Shown: positions 1 to 8,460 of the stretch, piece after piece
Layout of the letters: every line of letters starts with the position of its first letter
How positions within the stretch are numbered: the first letter of the stretch is position 1
Assembly: GCF_023805255.1 (NCBI RefSeq)
Contig: NZ_JAMSCK010000001.1
Coordinates: 744,001 to 808,000, forward strand
Length of the DNA stretch: 64,000 bases
Source: Gramella jeungdoensis
Lineage (GTDB): Bacteria > Bacteroidota > Bacteroidia > Flavobacteriales > Flavobacteriaceae
Direction: 5' to 3'
The notes under the pieces: generated by a model
Databases searched by the model: none
Told to the model about the DNA's origin: nothing
What the model saw: only the letters and a program-made list of their open reading frames with translations
Position numbers and translations under genes: made by a program

Positions 1-691
1 TAAATCCCAGATTCTTTGTATCCAGGCTCAACAGTCTCATTCAGGGTCGCATTCTACGGCTTATGGAAAATGGGAATTGTCGGGAGGTGGCTCTCTTATG
101 GGTAAAGGCTGTCATCCTATGGCAGCTGCCATCTATTTGAAGCATGTCGAAGGTAGATCTACAAATGGTAAACCTATACGACCTATGTCTGTTAGTTGTC
201 GGGTTCATAGTATAACCCGCCTGCCGACTTATAAGAATCTGGAACATTTAAAAGATACATACACAGATGTTGAAGACTATGCTTTAACCCATATTATTTT
301 TGAAGATGGTACCATCGCTGATATTACAGCCAGCGAAATTCTTCATGGAGGGGTAAAGAATTATTTGGAAGTACACGCCAATAACCATCGTACTATATGC
401 AATCTTACTCCTACCAATGCCATGCAAACCTACAATCCAAAAGAGGAGTATTTTGAAGATATTTACGTAGTAGAGAAAACCGGAACAAAGCAGGGTTGGT
501 CAAATATATCACCAGATGAAGCCTGGTTTAATGGATATCAGCACGAAATGGATAATTTTTATGATTCGATAGTCAAAGGAAGCGACCCTGAAAGTAACTC
601 TGCCCTTGCGGCCGATGTGATCAGAAGTATTTATTCAGCCTACCTCTCAGCTGAAAATAAAGGTGCTGAAGTAAAGATTCCGTGGCTTTAA
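1..691 (+). CDS. Gfo/Idh/MocA-family oxidoreductase, C-terminal part (5' end outside window)
   Basis: The reading frame is open from base 2 to the stop at 689-691, so the gene begins upstream of the window. An ATG at 77 is internal, because the preceding 25 codons (including a His/Ser-rich stretch and KWELSGGG) read as continuous protein. The visible part is the C-terminal substrate-binding domain of a Gfo/Idh/MocA NAD(P)-dependent oxidoreductase, with the typical elements GGGSLMGKGCHPMA, DYALTHIIFEDG and EMDNFYDSIVKG. These enzymes oxidise, reduce or epimerise sugars and sugar acids; the substrate cannot be read from this fragment. No signal peptide can be judged. It lies tail to tail with the LacI regulator, only 15 bases apart, with no obvious hairpin between. 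Confidence 0.85.
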   Translation, partial: KSQILCIQAQQSHSGSHSTAYGKWELSGGGSLMGKGCHPMAAAIYLKHVEGRSTNGKPIRPMSVSCRVHSITRLPTYKNLEHLKDTYTDVEDYALTHIIFEDGTIADITASEILHGGVKNYLEVHANNHRTICNLTPTNAMQTYNPKEEYFEDIYVVEKTGTKQGWSNISPDEAWFNGYQHEMDNFYDSIVKGSDPESNSALAADVIRSIYSAYLSAENKGAEVKIPWL

Positions 692-706
692 AACCCTTCC
701 TCGAAC

Positions 707-1756
707 CTAACTTACATCACTAAGTTTAAGCAATTTTCTGTTTGAAGAATCACGGATGATTAGCTCTGGAGGGAGCACCACCTTTTTTTCAACAGTATAG
801 GCATTGGTCTCTTTTACCTGCTCAAGAAAAACCTGGGCGGCAATCTTACCCATCATAAGCGGGGTTTGATCCATAGAGGTGATAGGCAGTTCCATATATT
901 TGGTAAAAGGCTCATTACTGAATCCAACCACACAAACTTCCTGAGGAATTTTGATCTTTCTGGCCCGTAATTCCTGCATGGCACCAAGTGCTGCGTAATC
1001 TCCGGCAGAGAAAATAGCATCGGGTTTTTCTTCAAGCTTCCATAAATCGTCTATGGCCTGCATTCCAGATTCTATTTTACTGTTTACCTGAATTACATAC
1101 TCGGGATTAAAATCAATCTCATAATCTTTTAGAGCCTTTTTGTATCCCTCAAATCTGTTTCTATAGATTTCCAGGTTAATGTCACCAGAAAGATGTGCTA
1201 TTCTGCTACAGCCTTCTTTTATCAGGTGTTCTGTGGCAATATATCCTGCCTTATAATCGTCCAGCACTACCGAGCTCACGCTTGGGATATCTATTTTTCT
1301 ATCAAAAAATACCAGGGGCGTCTGTTCTTCAAGTACTTTTTTAATGTGATCTGTCTTCTGGGTGGTTTTGGAAACCGACATGAATATACCGTCAATTTGA
1401 GTATTTAAAAGGGCATTCAATTGCTCCGCTTCTATCTCAACTTCCTCATGAGATTGGCCTATAATGATATGGTAACCATGTGGAGTTAACTCTTCCTCAA
1501 TACCTCTAATTACTGAAGAGAAAAAACTACGATTAATATAAGGAACGATCACTCCTACGTTATTGGTCCTACCTTGTTTCAAAGCCTGGGCCAGTCGGTT
1601 CTGCTTATAGTTCATCTCTCTGGCGGTTTTAACAACCAACTCCCGCGTCTTCTCGCTAATTTTAGGATTGTTATTTAATGCCCGTGAGACTGTAGCAGCA
1701 CTGATATTTAATTTTTTGGAAATATCATAGATAGTAACCTTGTCTTTACTTTTCAT
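707..1756 (-). CDS. LacI-family transcriptional regulator
   Basis: This 349-residue cytoplasmic protein has the classic LacI layout. An N-terminal helix-turn-helix (about residues 8-27, YDISKKLNISAATVSRALN) is followed by a hinge and a periplasmic-binding-protein-like sensor domain (about 62-340, starting NNVGVIVPYINRSFFSS). Such regulators bind palindromes with a central CG and respond to a sugar or sugar acid. It is transcribed divergently from the pectinesterase gene with 190 bases between starts. Two matching palindromes built on AATCGATT lie in front of the pectinesterase (1920-1931) and the polygalacturonase (3079-3090), so a local role over the pectinolytic genes is a reasonable inference. 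The effector is unknown; a galacturonate-derived compound is plausible. Confidence 0.9.
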   Translation of the reverse strand: MKSKDKVTIYDISKKLNISAATVSRALNNNPKISEKTRELVVKTAREMNYKQNRLAQALKQGRTNNVGVIVPYINRSFFSSVIRGIEEELTPHGYHIIIGQSHEEVEIEAEQLNALLNTQIDGIFMSVSKTTQKTDHIKKVLEEQTPLVFFDRKIDIPSVSSVVLDDYKAGYIATEHLIKEGCSRIAHLSGDINLEIYRNRFEGYKKALKDYEIDFNPEYVIQVNSKIESGMQAIDDLWKLEEKPDAIFSAGDYAALGAMQELRARKIKIPQEVCVVGFSNEPFTKYMELPITSMDQTPLMMGKIAAQVFLEQVKETNAYTVEKKVVLPPELIIRDSSNRKLLKLSDVS

Positions 1757-1911
1757 GAAGGCGTTTTGTTTGGTAGAATAGTTATTTTAAGAATCTGAAT
1801 TAGCCAATAATATTTCGGGTAAAATATGACTTTCTTCCTCCATAAAGCAACTCTTACATTATATATTTATTAAAAATAAAGAATTTTCTTAGTAAAAAAA
1901 GAAAATTAGCT

Positions 1912-1931
1912 TAATTTAAGCAATCGATTGC
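1912..1931 (+). promoter_or_regulatory. Candidate -7 box and LacI-type operator before pectinesterase
   Basis: A perfect 12-base palindrome, GCAATCGATTGC, occupies 1920-1931, 15 bases before the pectinesterase ATG. It follows a TAATTTAA sequence (1912-1919) that resembles the Bacteroidota -7 box TAnnTTTG, so a bound repressor would cover the transcription start. The same arrangement recurs at 3070-3090. The rest of 1757-1911 is AT-rich and shows no further structure that I can support. Confidence 0.65.
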
Positions 1932-1946
1932 AAAAAATAATACAAT

Positions 1947-2963
1947 ATGCCTTTATCTTCGATTAAATTAAAATTCATTGCTTTTCTTCAAGTTCTTTTG
2001 ATTTCATACACTGGGTGGGCATACCAACCAGCTAATGAAAATACTGGGGGGGAATATCATTTTGTTGTTGCCAAAGATGGAAGTGGAGACTTTCAATATG
2101 TACAGGAAGCCATCAATGCCATCCCGGATTTCAGAAAAGAAGAAACAAGGATACTCATAAAAGTTGGGATTTATAAAGAAAAACTTATACTTCCTACCTC
2201 CAAGACTAATGTAACTTTTATTGGTGAGAGCCGGGATAAAACCGTTTTGACCTATGATGATTATGCCCAGAAACTCAATAAATATGGTGAGGAAATAGGA
2301 ACTACCGGATCAACTTCTTTTTTCATTTTTGGAGATGATTTTAAAGCATACAATCTTACTTTCGAAAACAGCGCAGGTCCTGTAGGGCAGGCAGTCGCCG
2401 TGAGGGTAGATGGGGATAGGGCTGTATTCGTAAACTGCAGATTCCTTGGAAATCAGGATACTTTGTACTTGCATGGAAGGAATAGCAGACAATATTATAA
2501 GGATTGCTATATCGAAGGAACCACCGATTTTATCTTTGGTTGGTCCACGGCGGTCTTTGAGGATTGTGAAATTTACTGTAAGGAAGGCGGCCATTATATT
2601 ACGGCTGCTTCCACTGAAGAAAGCTCGAAATATGGGTTTGTCTTTATTAACTGTTCCATAACCGGTGATGCTCCAGAGGAAAGCTTTTATCTCGGACGCC
2701 CGTGGAGAGACCATGCCCAAACCGTTTTTATAAGTACCGAAATGGCATCTCTCATTAAACCCGAAGGATGGCATAACTGGAATAAGCCTCATGCTGAAGA
2801 AACTGTATTTTATGCGGAATATAACTCAAAAGGAGAAGGAGCTTCCAAAGAGAGGATTGAATGGGCAAAGTTACTTACTGCAGAGGAAGCAAAAAACTTC
2901 ACAGTAAGAAAGATACTCGGAGGTACGGATAATTGGAATCCTGCTAAATCCATTAAGAATTAA
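1947..2963 (+). CDS. Pectinesterase (CE8)
   Basis: This secreted pectin methylesterase of 338 residues removes methyl esters from homogalacturonan and so opens it to GH28 and pectate lyases. The first 27 residues form a signal peptide (hydrophobic IAFLQVLLIS, then WAYQ). The CE8 beta-helix starts at VAKDGSGDFQ (41-50). Active-site landmarks are visible: Gln148 in GPVGQAVA, Asp171 in GNQDTLY, Asp194 in EGTTDFIFG and Arg251/Trp253 in LGRPWR. The length is normal for the family. The gene follows a LacI-type operator and starts the pectinolytic gene series. It is separated from the next gene by 134 bases that hold the second operator and a weak hairpin (2980-2998). Confidence 0.95.
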   Translation: MPLSSIKLKFIAFLQVLLISYTGWAYQPANENTGGEYHFVVAKDGSGDFQYVQEAINAIPDFRKEETRILIKVGIYKEKLILPTSKTNVTFIGESRDKTVLTYDDYAQKLNKYGEEIGTTGSTSFFIFGDDFKAYNLTFENSAGPVGQAVAVRVDGDRAVFVNCRFLGNQDTLYLHGRNSRQYYKDCYIEGTTDFIFGWSTAVFEDCEIYCKEGGHYITAASTEESSKYGFVFINCSITGDAPEESFYLGRPWRDHAQTVFISTEMASLIKPEGWHNWNKPHAEETVFYAEYNSKGEGASKERIEWAKLLTAEEAKNFTVRKILGGTDNWNPAKSIKN

Positions 2964-2979
2964 CCTGGTTCATTTATAT

Positions 2980-2998
2980 TAAGGACTCATATTCCTTA
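2980..2998 (+). other. Weak hairpin after pectinesterase
   Basis: TAAGGA and TCCTTA form a 6-base stem around a 7-base loop 17 bases after the pectinesterase stop. No T-run follows on the + strand, so termination is doubtful; it may only attenuate or protect the mRNA end. Confidence 0.3.
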
Positions 2999-3069
2999 TT
3001 AAAAAAGCAGTGATTTTAATATTTTGATAAATTTTTGAATAAATATTATGTAAACTGACAAAGCTTTGC

Positions 3070-3090
3070 TATTTTAGTGCAATCGATTAC
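3070..3090 (+). promoter_or_regulatory. Candidate -7 box and LacI-type operator before polygalacturonase
   Basis: GCAATCGATTAC at 3079-3090 differs from the palindrome at 1920-1931 in one base. TATTTTAG (3070-3077) directly before it fits the -7 box TAnnTTTG, and the site lies 7 bases before the likely ATG at 3098. The operator argues against a GTG start at 3077, which would place the site inside the coding region. Confidence 0.65.
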
Positions 3091-3097
3091 AATAAAT

Positions 3098-4525
3098 ATG
3101 AAAAGAGAGACTATAGTTAACTTCGTGATCAATGCCGTGGTTTTTGGGTTGATTTTTATGCTGTGTTCATGCAAAGCTGGTGATCAGGACTTTAATTCAG
3201 ATAAGGCCTGGGAGAGGGCAGAAAATATTATTCAAGATATTAAAGTCCCCCAATTTCCAGACCGTAGCTTTAATGTTACCGATTTCGGCGCAAAGGCAGA
3301 TGGAGTCACTGATAATACTGAAGTTTTCAAAAAGGCCATAGATGCCTGTAATGCACAGGGAGGCGGAAAAGTTTTAGTGCCGGCGGGGAGATATGTTACC
3401 GGACCAATACATTTAAAATCCAATGTAAATTTTCATCTGGCTGAAGGTGCGGAGATCCTCTTCAGTAAGAATAAATCGGCTTATCTGCCCGTGGTTCATA
3501 CCTCTTACGAAGGGATGGAACTGATGAACTATTCACCTTTGATCTATGCCTACGGCCAGAAGAACATTGCGGTAACCGGAAAGGGAGTTTTTAATGGGCA
3601 GGCAGACAATGATAACTGGTGGCCCTGGGCCGGGAAAGACGAATATGGATATAAGGAAGGCGATCCAAGACAACATGACGATAGTAATCTGCCTAGGTTA
3701 AGACAAATGGTGGCCGATGGCGTTCCTGTAACCGAAAGGGTTTTTGGGGAAGGTAATCAATTGCGTCCAACCTTTTTCGAACCATTTGAATGTGAAAATA
3801 TACTTGTTGAAGGAGTTACCTTTACTAACGCTCCGTTCTGGATTATACATCCTATAAAAAGCAACAATATAACCGTAGATGGAGTGACAGTGCGTAGTCA
3901 TGGTCCTAATAATGATGGATGCGATCCTGAGTATTCCAAAAATGTTCATATCAAAAATTCCATATTTGATACTGGTGATGACTGTATTGCCATAAAATCT
4001 GGCCGTAACAACGATGGTCGGCGTGTTAATATTCCCAGTGAGAATATTGTAGTTGAAAACTGCGAAATGGCTGATGGTCATGGTGGCGTGGTAATGGGAA
4101 GTGAGATCTCTGCCGGGGTTCGCAACGTTTTTGTGAGAAACTGCCGTATGGATAGTCCTAATCTTGACCGTGCAATCCGTATCAAGACCAATACCATTCG
4201 TGGTGGTTTTGTAGACGGAGTTTACGTAAAAGATCTTCAGGTGGGGCAGGTTAAGGAAGCTGTGCTTAAAATAAATACTTATTACGCTATATATGACAAT
4301 CAGGAAGGGGACTATATTCCGGAGATCAGAAATATTTTCCTGGAAAATGTAGAGGTGGAAAATGGAGGTAAATATGGTTTACTCATAAAAGGAAGGGAAC
4401 AATCACCTGTTCAGAATGTACAACTTAAAAATGTAAGCATTAAGAGTACTGAGGTTCCGCTTAATATCGAAAATTGCGAACCGGTAAAATTTATTAATAC
4501 CACAATTAATGGAAAAGCATATTAA
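3098..4525 (+). CDS. Polygalacturonase lipoprotein (GH28)
   Basis: This GH28 beta-helix hydrolase (475 residues from the ATG at 3098) cleaves alpha-1,4-galacturonic acid linkages. The N-terminus is a lipoprotein signal ending in a lipobox with Cys25 (MLCSC), so it is probably membrane-anchored. GH28 catalytic landmarks are intact: Asp273 in NNDGCDPE, Asp294/Asp295 in DTGDDCIAIK, His328 in DGHGGVVMGSE, then an RIK motif. An upstream GTG (3077) is in frame but overlaps the operator, so the ATG is preferred. The next gene follows after 10 bases, so it probably heads the operon running to 18152. The substrate could be homogalacturonan or rhamnogalacturonan; the sequence alone does not decide. Confidence 0.93.
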   Translation: MKRETIVNFVINAVVFGLIFMLCSCKAGDQDFNSDKAWERAENIIQDIKVPQFPDRSFNVTDFGAKADGVTDNTEVFKKAIDACNAQGGGKVLVPAGRYVTGPIHLKSNVNFHLAEGAEILFSKNKSAYLPVVHTSYEGMELMNYSPLIYAYGQKNIAVTGKGVFNGQADNDNWWPWAGKDEYGYKEGDPRQHDDSNLPRLRQMVADGVPVTERVFGEGNQLRPTFFEPFECENILVEGVTFTNAPFWIIHPIKSNNITVDGVTVRSHGPNNDGCDPEYSKNVHIKNSIFDTGDDCIAIKSGRNNDGRRVNIPSENIVVENCEMADGHGGVVMGSEISAGVRNVFVRNCRMDSPNLDRAIRIKTNTIRGGFVDGVYVKDLQVGQVKEAVLKINTYYAIYDNQEGDYIPEIRNIFLENVEVENGGKYGLLIKGREQSPVQNVQLKNVSIKSTEVPLNIENCEPVKFINTTINGKAY

Positions 4526-4535
4526 ATAGAAGACT

Positions 4536-5540
4536 ATGAAAAAACTAATATTACTTTTTTTAGCTACCCTGAGCATTGTTTCCTGTAATGACGGGAAGAA
4601 AGAAAAAGAAGCTACGGTAGAAACAAAGGAAGAAACTGAAACATTAATCTCGAACAAGACTTATGCTGAAATTTCAGTGAAGGAAGGCGGTAAATGGGAA
4701 GGTCGTGAATATAAGGGTGGAGAATTTAAAAATGTTGATAGTCTCTCCGTGCCCGAAAATCATACTGACCATTCATGGTTTATAAGGTATGAAGGTCCGG
4801 GTTGGGAGAACAAAAATGTTGGCTACAGGCTCTATCTGGACTGGAGAAATGCTATAGATATCTTCGGAAAAAAAGTGGATACCCTGGTTCTACCATATGT
4901 AGGGCAGGATGGATTTGATTCTTATCATGAGGAAGCCGATTGGGGTCTGGATATCCTGAAAGCCGGTAAATCCATGGGAATTGGAGGTTACGGCCGTTAT
5001 ATGAACGATACTGTGGCGCATTTCAGGAATGTAGGGAATACTATTGCGACTGTTATTAATACAGAAAGCAGATCTTCAGTAGAAATATTTTATGAAGACT
5101 GGGCTACAGGTAAAGACACCATAGATCTGGAAGCTAAACTTAGCATTTTTCCGGAAGGCAGGTATACCAAAGCCGAACTTACTCCTTCTGCAGAGATAGA
5201 TGGTCTTACTACGGGAATTGTAAAACATGGCCCGCAATTGATCAAAAGACAAAGTGAGAACGGCAAGTGGGCCTATATAGCCACTTATGGTGCGCAGACG
5301 CTGGTGAATGAGAATGATAAACTGGGAATGGCCGTTTTCTATAATACCGATGAATTGGACAAACAAATTGAAGGGACCGATGATCATTTAGTAGTCTTTA
5401 AACCCACTACCGAAACAATTACCTATTATTTCCTTGGTGCCTGGGAACAGGAAAAAGATGGTATAACAACTAAAGAAGATTTCTTATCTCATTTAGATGA
5501 GTTATTGAAAGAATTGAATTCAAATAATACTTTAAACTAA
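4536..5540 (+). CDS. DUF4861-family lipoprotein
   Basis: This 334-residue protein has a lipoprotein signal with Cys17 (LSIVSC), then a charged low-complexity stretch (about 20-40), then a DUF4861-type domain recognisable by YRLYLDWRNAIDIFGKK, VGQDGFDSYHEEADWGLD and GKSMGIGGYG. The family is regularly found in polysaccharide-utilisation loci for pectin and other uronic-acid polymers, but I know of no settled reaction. The many conserved Trp, Asp and His residues suggest carbohydrate binding or catalysis. It sits 10 bases after the polygalacturonase and 5 bases before a GH105 gene, so it probably acts on the same unsaturated or galacturonate-containing oligosaccharides at the cell surface or in the periplasm. 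Confidence 0.8.
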   Translation: MKKLILLFLATLSIVSCNDGKKEKEATVETKEETETLISNKTYAEISVKEGGKWEGREYKGGEFKNVDSLSVPENHTDHSWFIRYEGPGWENKNVGYRLYLDWRNAIDIFGKKVDTLVLPYVGQDGFDSYHEEADWGLDILKAGKSMGIGGYGRYMNDTVAHFRNVGNTIATVINTESRSSVEIFYEDWATGKDTIDLEAKLSIFPEGRYTKAELTPSAEIDGLTTGIVKHGPQLIKRQSENGKWAYIATYGAQTLVNENDKLGMAVFYNTDELDKQIEGTDDHLVVFKPTTETITYYFLGAWEQEKDGITTKEDFLSHLDELLKELNSNNTLN

Positions 5541-5545
5541 TTCTG

Positions 5546-6799
5546 ATGAAAATTCTGAAAAACCGACTTCACTACTGTTTCATTTTTCTATTTGTTGGTG
5601 GGGCGTTTATAAGCTGCAAGGAGAATGGAGATAAGCAAAAGGAAGAAATGGCCTCTGTAGACCAGGAAAAAATAGTTCCTGAAGACCTGAAATGGTCTGA
5701 AAGAATGATGCTGTCAGAAATGCATCGTTTTCCTGAGGCTTCCAAACTGGACTTTCGCGATGAACCTAAATGGAGCTATACGAATGGCCTGGTTTTGAAA
5801 GCTGCAAAGGAGGTCTATCAGGAAACGGGAGATGAAAGATATTATCAGTATATCTACGATTACGCCGATACCATGGTCACCGACGAAGGTGATATTAGAA
5901 CTTATAAGTTGAGCGATCAGAACCTTGATATGCTTAATTCAGGGAATGTGCTACTGTATCTATATCCTAAGACAAAGGAAGAACGATTTCTGGAGGCATT
6001 GAAATTGCTCAGAAGCCAGATTGACACTCAACCACGTACCAAGGAAGGTGGTTTCTGGCATAAAAAACGTTATACCCAGCAGATGTGGCTGGACGGGCTT
6101 TATATGGCGCATCCGTTTTATGCGCATTATACCCAAATGTTCAGCGAAGGTGAAGAAGCACAACAAGCTTATAATGATATTGTACATCAGTTCGATCTTA
6201 TTCAGAAGTATGCGTATGATGAAGAAACTGGTCTGCTATACCACGGCTGGGATTCCAGTAAACAGCAAAAATGGGCCGACAAGGAAACCGGAACTTCTCC
6301 GAATTTTTGGTCACGTGCCATGGGTTGGTACGGAATGGCAATGGTAGATGTTCTGGATTACCTCCCTCAGGATCATGAAGGCCGCGAAAAAATCATAGGT
6401 TACCTGAACCAGTTTGCGGAGGCGGTAACTAAATATCAGGATGCAGAATCCGGTTTATGGTATCAGGTACTTGACCAGGGAGACCGTGAAGGAAATTACC
6501 TGGAAGCTTCAGGTTCTTCCATGTTCACTTACACTTTTGCAAAGGCGTCGAAAAAAGGATATCTGCCCAAAAAATATCTGGAAGTGGCCAAAAAAGGATA
6601 CGAAGGCATCTTGAATAATCTTATCACTGTTGAAGATAATGGAGTGGTGAACCTGAACCAGGTTTGTGCAGTGGCCGGTCTGGGTGGAGATCCTTATCGC
6701 GATGCTTCTTATGAATACTACATTAGCGAGGAAGTTCGAAGCAATGATCCAAAGGGAACAGGACCTTTTATCCTGGCAAGCTTACAGTTTGACAGATAA
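5546..6799 (+). CDS. Unsaturated rhamnogalacturonyl hydrolase lipoprotein (GH105)
   Basis: GH105 enzymes hydrate the 4,5-double bond of unsaturated galacturonic acid at the non-reducing end of lyase products and so release it. The 417-residue protein has a lipobox Cys24 (AFISC) and an (alpha/alpha)6-barrel beginning near LKWSERMMLSEM (48-59). Asp183 in QQMWLDGLYM corresponds to the general acid of the YteR type. Further family marks are HGWDSSKQQKWADKETG, FWSRAMGWY and LEASGSSMFTYTFAK. A close paralogue lies at 32203-33459. The gene is 5 bases after the DUF4861 gene and 15 before GH43. Confidence 0.92.
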   Translation: MKILKNRLHYCFIFLFVGGAFISCKENGDKQKEEMASVDQEKIVPEDLKWSERMMLSEMHRFPEASKLDFRDEPKWSYTNGLVLKAAKEVYQETGDERYYQYIYDYADTMVTDEGDIRTYKLSDQNLDMLNSGNVLLYLYPKTKEERFLEALKLLRSQIDTQPRTKEGGFWHKKRYTQQMWLDGLYMAHPFYAHYTQMFSEGEEAQQAYNDIVHQFDLIQKYAYDEETGLLYHGWDSSKQQKWADKETGTSPNFWSRAMGWYGMAMVDVLDYLPQDHEGREKIIGYLNQFAEAVTKYQDAESGLWYQVLDQGDREGNYLEASGSSMFTYTFAKASKKGYLPKKYLEVAKKGYEGILNNLITVEDNGVVNLNQVCAVAGLGGDPYRDASYEYYISEEVRSNDPKGTGPFILASLQFDR

Positions 6800-6814
6800 T
6801 CAAAAAATACAGAA

Positions 6815-8440
6815 ATGCGCTTTTTACTTAGCCTTATTTTATTAATCTCTCTTATGGTTTCTGCGCAAAAGCAGGAGAATTATAAATCTGAAGTTTGGGT
6901 AAGCGATAATGAGGACGGTACCTATACCAATCCAATTCTTTACGCCGATTATTCGGATCCCGATGTAGTGCGGGTTGGAGATGATTATTATATGACGGCC
7001 TCAAGTTTTAATGCAGCCCCGGGATTGCCGATCTTGCATTCAAAAGATATGATCAACTGGAAACTGATCAATTATGCGCTCCCGGTGCAGGTGCCAGAAG
7101 AGACCTTTGCTGTTCCGCAACATGGGAATGGCGTCTGGGCGCCAAGTATTCGCTCTCATAATAATGAACTTTATATCTACTGGGGTGATCCAGATCACGG
7201 CATCTATATGGTAAAGACCGATGACCCGTTCGGGAACTGGGAAGAACCGGTGCTCGTTATGGAAGGAAAAGGACTTATAGATCCTTCTCCGCTATGGGAT
7301 GACGACGGTAAAGCTTACCTGGTTCATGCCTATGCGGGAAGTCGTAGAGGGGTGAAGAGCCTGGTGACGGTTAATAAAATGAATGCTGAAGGAACCAAAG
7401 TTCTGGATGCCGGAAGACATGTTTTTGACGGGCATGATGATCATCCAACCGTGGAAGGCACCAAGTTTTACAAGCGCAACGGTTATTATTACATTTTTGC
7501 GCCTGCAGGGGGTGTTTCCACCGGTTGGCAGCTTGTTTTAAGATCGAAGAACATCTACGGTCCATACGAGGAAAAAGTAGTTCTTGAGCAGGGTAGTACA
7601 GATATAAACGGCCCGCATCAGGGAGCCTGGGTAGAAACGCCCGAAGGTGAGGACTGGTTCTATCATTTTCAGGATTTGGAAGCCTATGGCAGGATAGTTC
7701 ATTTACAGCCTATGAGCTGGGAAAATGATTGGCCGGTTATGGGGGAGGATAAGGATGGAAACGGCATTGGAGAACCGGTGAAAACATATAAAAAACCGGA
7801 TGTTGGTAAAGATTATCCGATTGTAACACCGGTTGAAAGTACCAAATTTGAAGGTGACAGTCTCGGACTTCAGTGGCAGTGGCATGCAAACCCGGACGTG
7901 GTGTGGCATGCTAAGCTTCCGGGAGATGACCATTTAAGGTTATTTTCCATCAAGACACAGGAAGATTATAAGAATCTATGGATGACTCCAAATCTTCTTC
8001 TGCAGAAATTTCCTGCTCCCAATTTTACCGCCACTACTAAACTGAGCCTTTTTCCTCAGGAGGCCGATAAAGGCAAAAGAACCGGGATCATCGTAATGGG
8101 AATGGATTATGCCACTCTTACTCTAACTCATGATAAGGATGGATTTATCATAAAACAAACCCAGGCTATCGCTGCGATCGATGGTGAAGAGGAAGTGACT
8201 GTTGAGGAAAAGCGAATCGATTCAAATGAAGCAGTTTTTCGCGTTGAGGTGAGCGCCCCTGATGCGATGTGCCAGTTCAGTTATAGTGAGAATGGTAAAA
8301 AATTCAGGAAGATTGGGGAACCATTCAAAGCTCAACCTGGAAAATGGATTGGCGCTAAGGTAGGTTTGTTCAGCGTGAGTACAAAGGAAGCCAAACGAGG
8401 TGGTTATGCCGATGTGGAATACTTCAGTATCACAGAATAA
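6815..8440 (+). CDS. Secreted GH43 glycosidase (xylosidase/arabinofuranosidase type)
   Basis: This 541-residue protein has a signal peptide (1-17, ending VSAQ) and a five-bladed propeller catalytic domain. The GH43 triad is visible: Asp48 in YADYSDPD, Asp156 in GLIDPSPLW and Glu214 in HPTVEGTKFY. From about residue 340 a beta-sandwich domain of the beta-xylosidase C-terminal (concanavalin-like) type follows, with LQWQWHANPD and TGIIVMGMDYATLTL. The exact activity is not fixed by sequence: beta-xylosidase, alpha-L-arabinofuranosidase or exo-galactanase are all possible. Given arabinose and xylose genes downstream, it probably trims pectin side chains or xylogalacturonan. Spacing to neighbours is 15 and 20 bases. 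Confidence 0.88.
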   Translation: MRFLLSLILLISLMVSAQKQENYKSEVWVSDNEDGTYTNPILYADYSDPDVVRVGDDYYMTASSFNAAPGLPILHSKDMINWKLINYALPVQVPEETFAVPQHGNGVWAPSIRSHNNELYIYWGDPDHGIYMVKTDDPFGNWEEPVLVMEGKGLIDPSPLWDDDGKAYLVHAYAGSRRGVKSLVTVNKMNAEGTKVLDAGRHVFDGHDDHPTVEGTKFYKRNGYYYIFAPAGGVSTGWQLVLRSKNIYGPYEEKVVLEQGSTDINGPHQGAWVETPEGEDWFYHFQDLEAYGRIVHLQPMSWENDWPVMGEDKDGNGIGEPVKTYKKPDVGKDYPIVTPVESTKFEGDSLGLQWQWHANPDVVWHAKLPGDDHLRLFSIKTQEDYKNLWMTPNLLLQKFPAPNFTATTKLSLFPQEADKGKRTGIIVMGMDYATLTLTHDKDGFIIKQTQAIAAIDGEEEVTVEEKRIDSNEAVFRVEVSAPDAMCQFSYSENGKKFRKIGEPFKAQPGKWIGAKVGLFSVSTKEAKRGGYADVEYFSITE

Positions 8441-8460
8441 TCACAGTTAAAAGAAAGGAT

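Noticed and set aside
3698-4081. Antisense open frame opposite the polygalacturonase
   Set aside because: Lies fully within a conserved GH28 gene and shows low-complexity, Ile-rich composition typical of shadow frames.
8215-8222. AATCGATT core of the LacI-type operator inside the GH43 gene
   Set aside because: It lies deep in coding sequence with flanks (GCG...CAA) that do not extend the palindrome as at 1920 and 3079; chance occurrence is likely.
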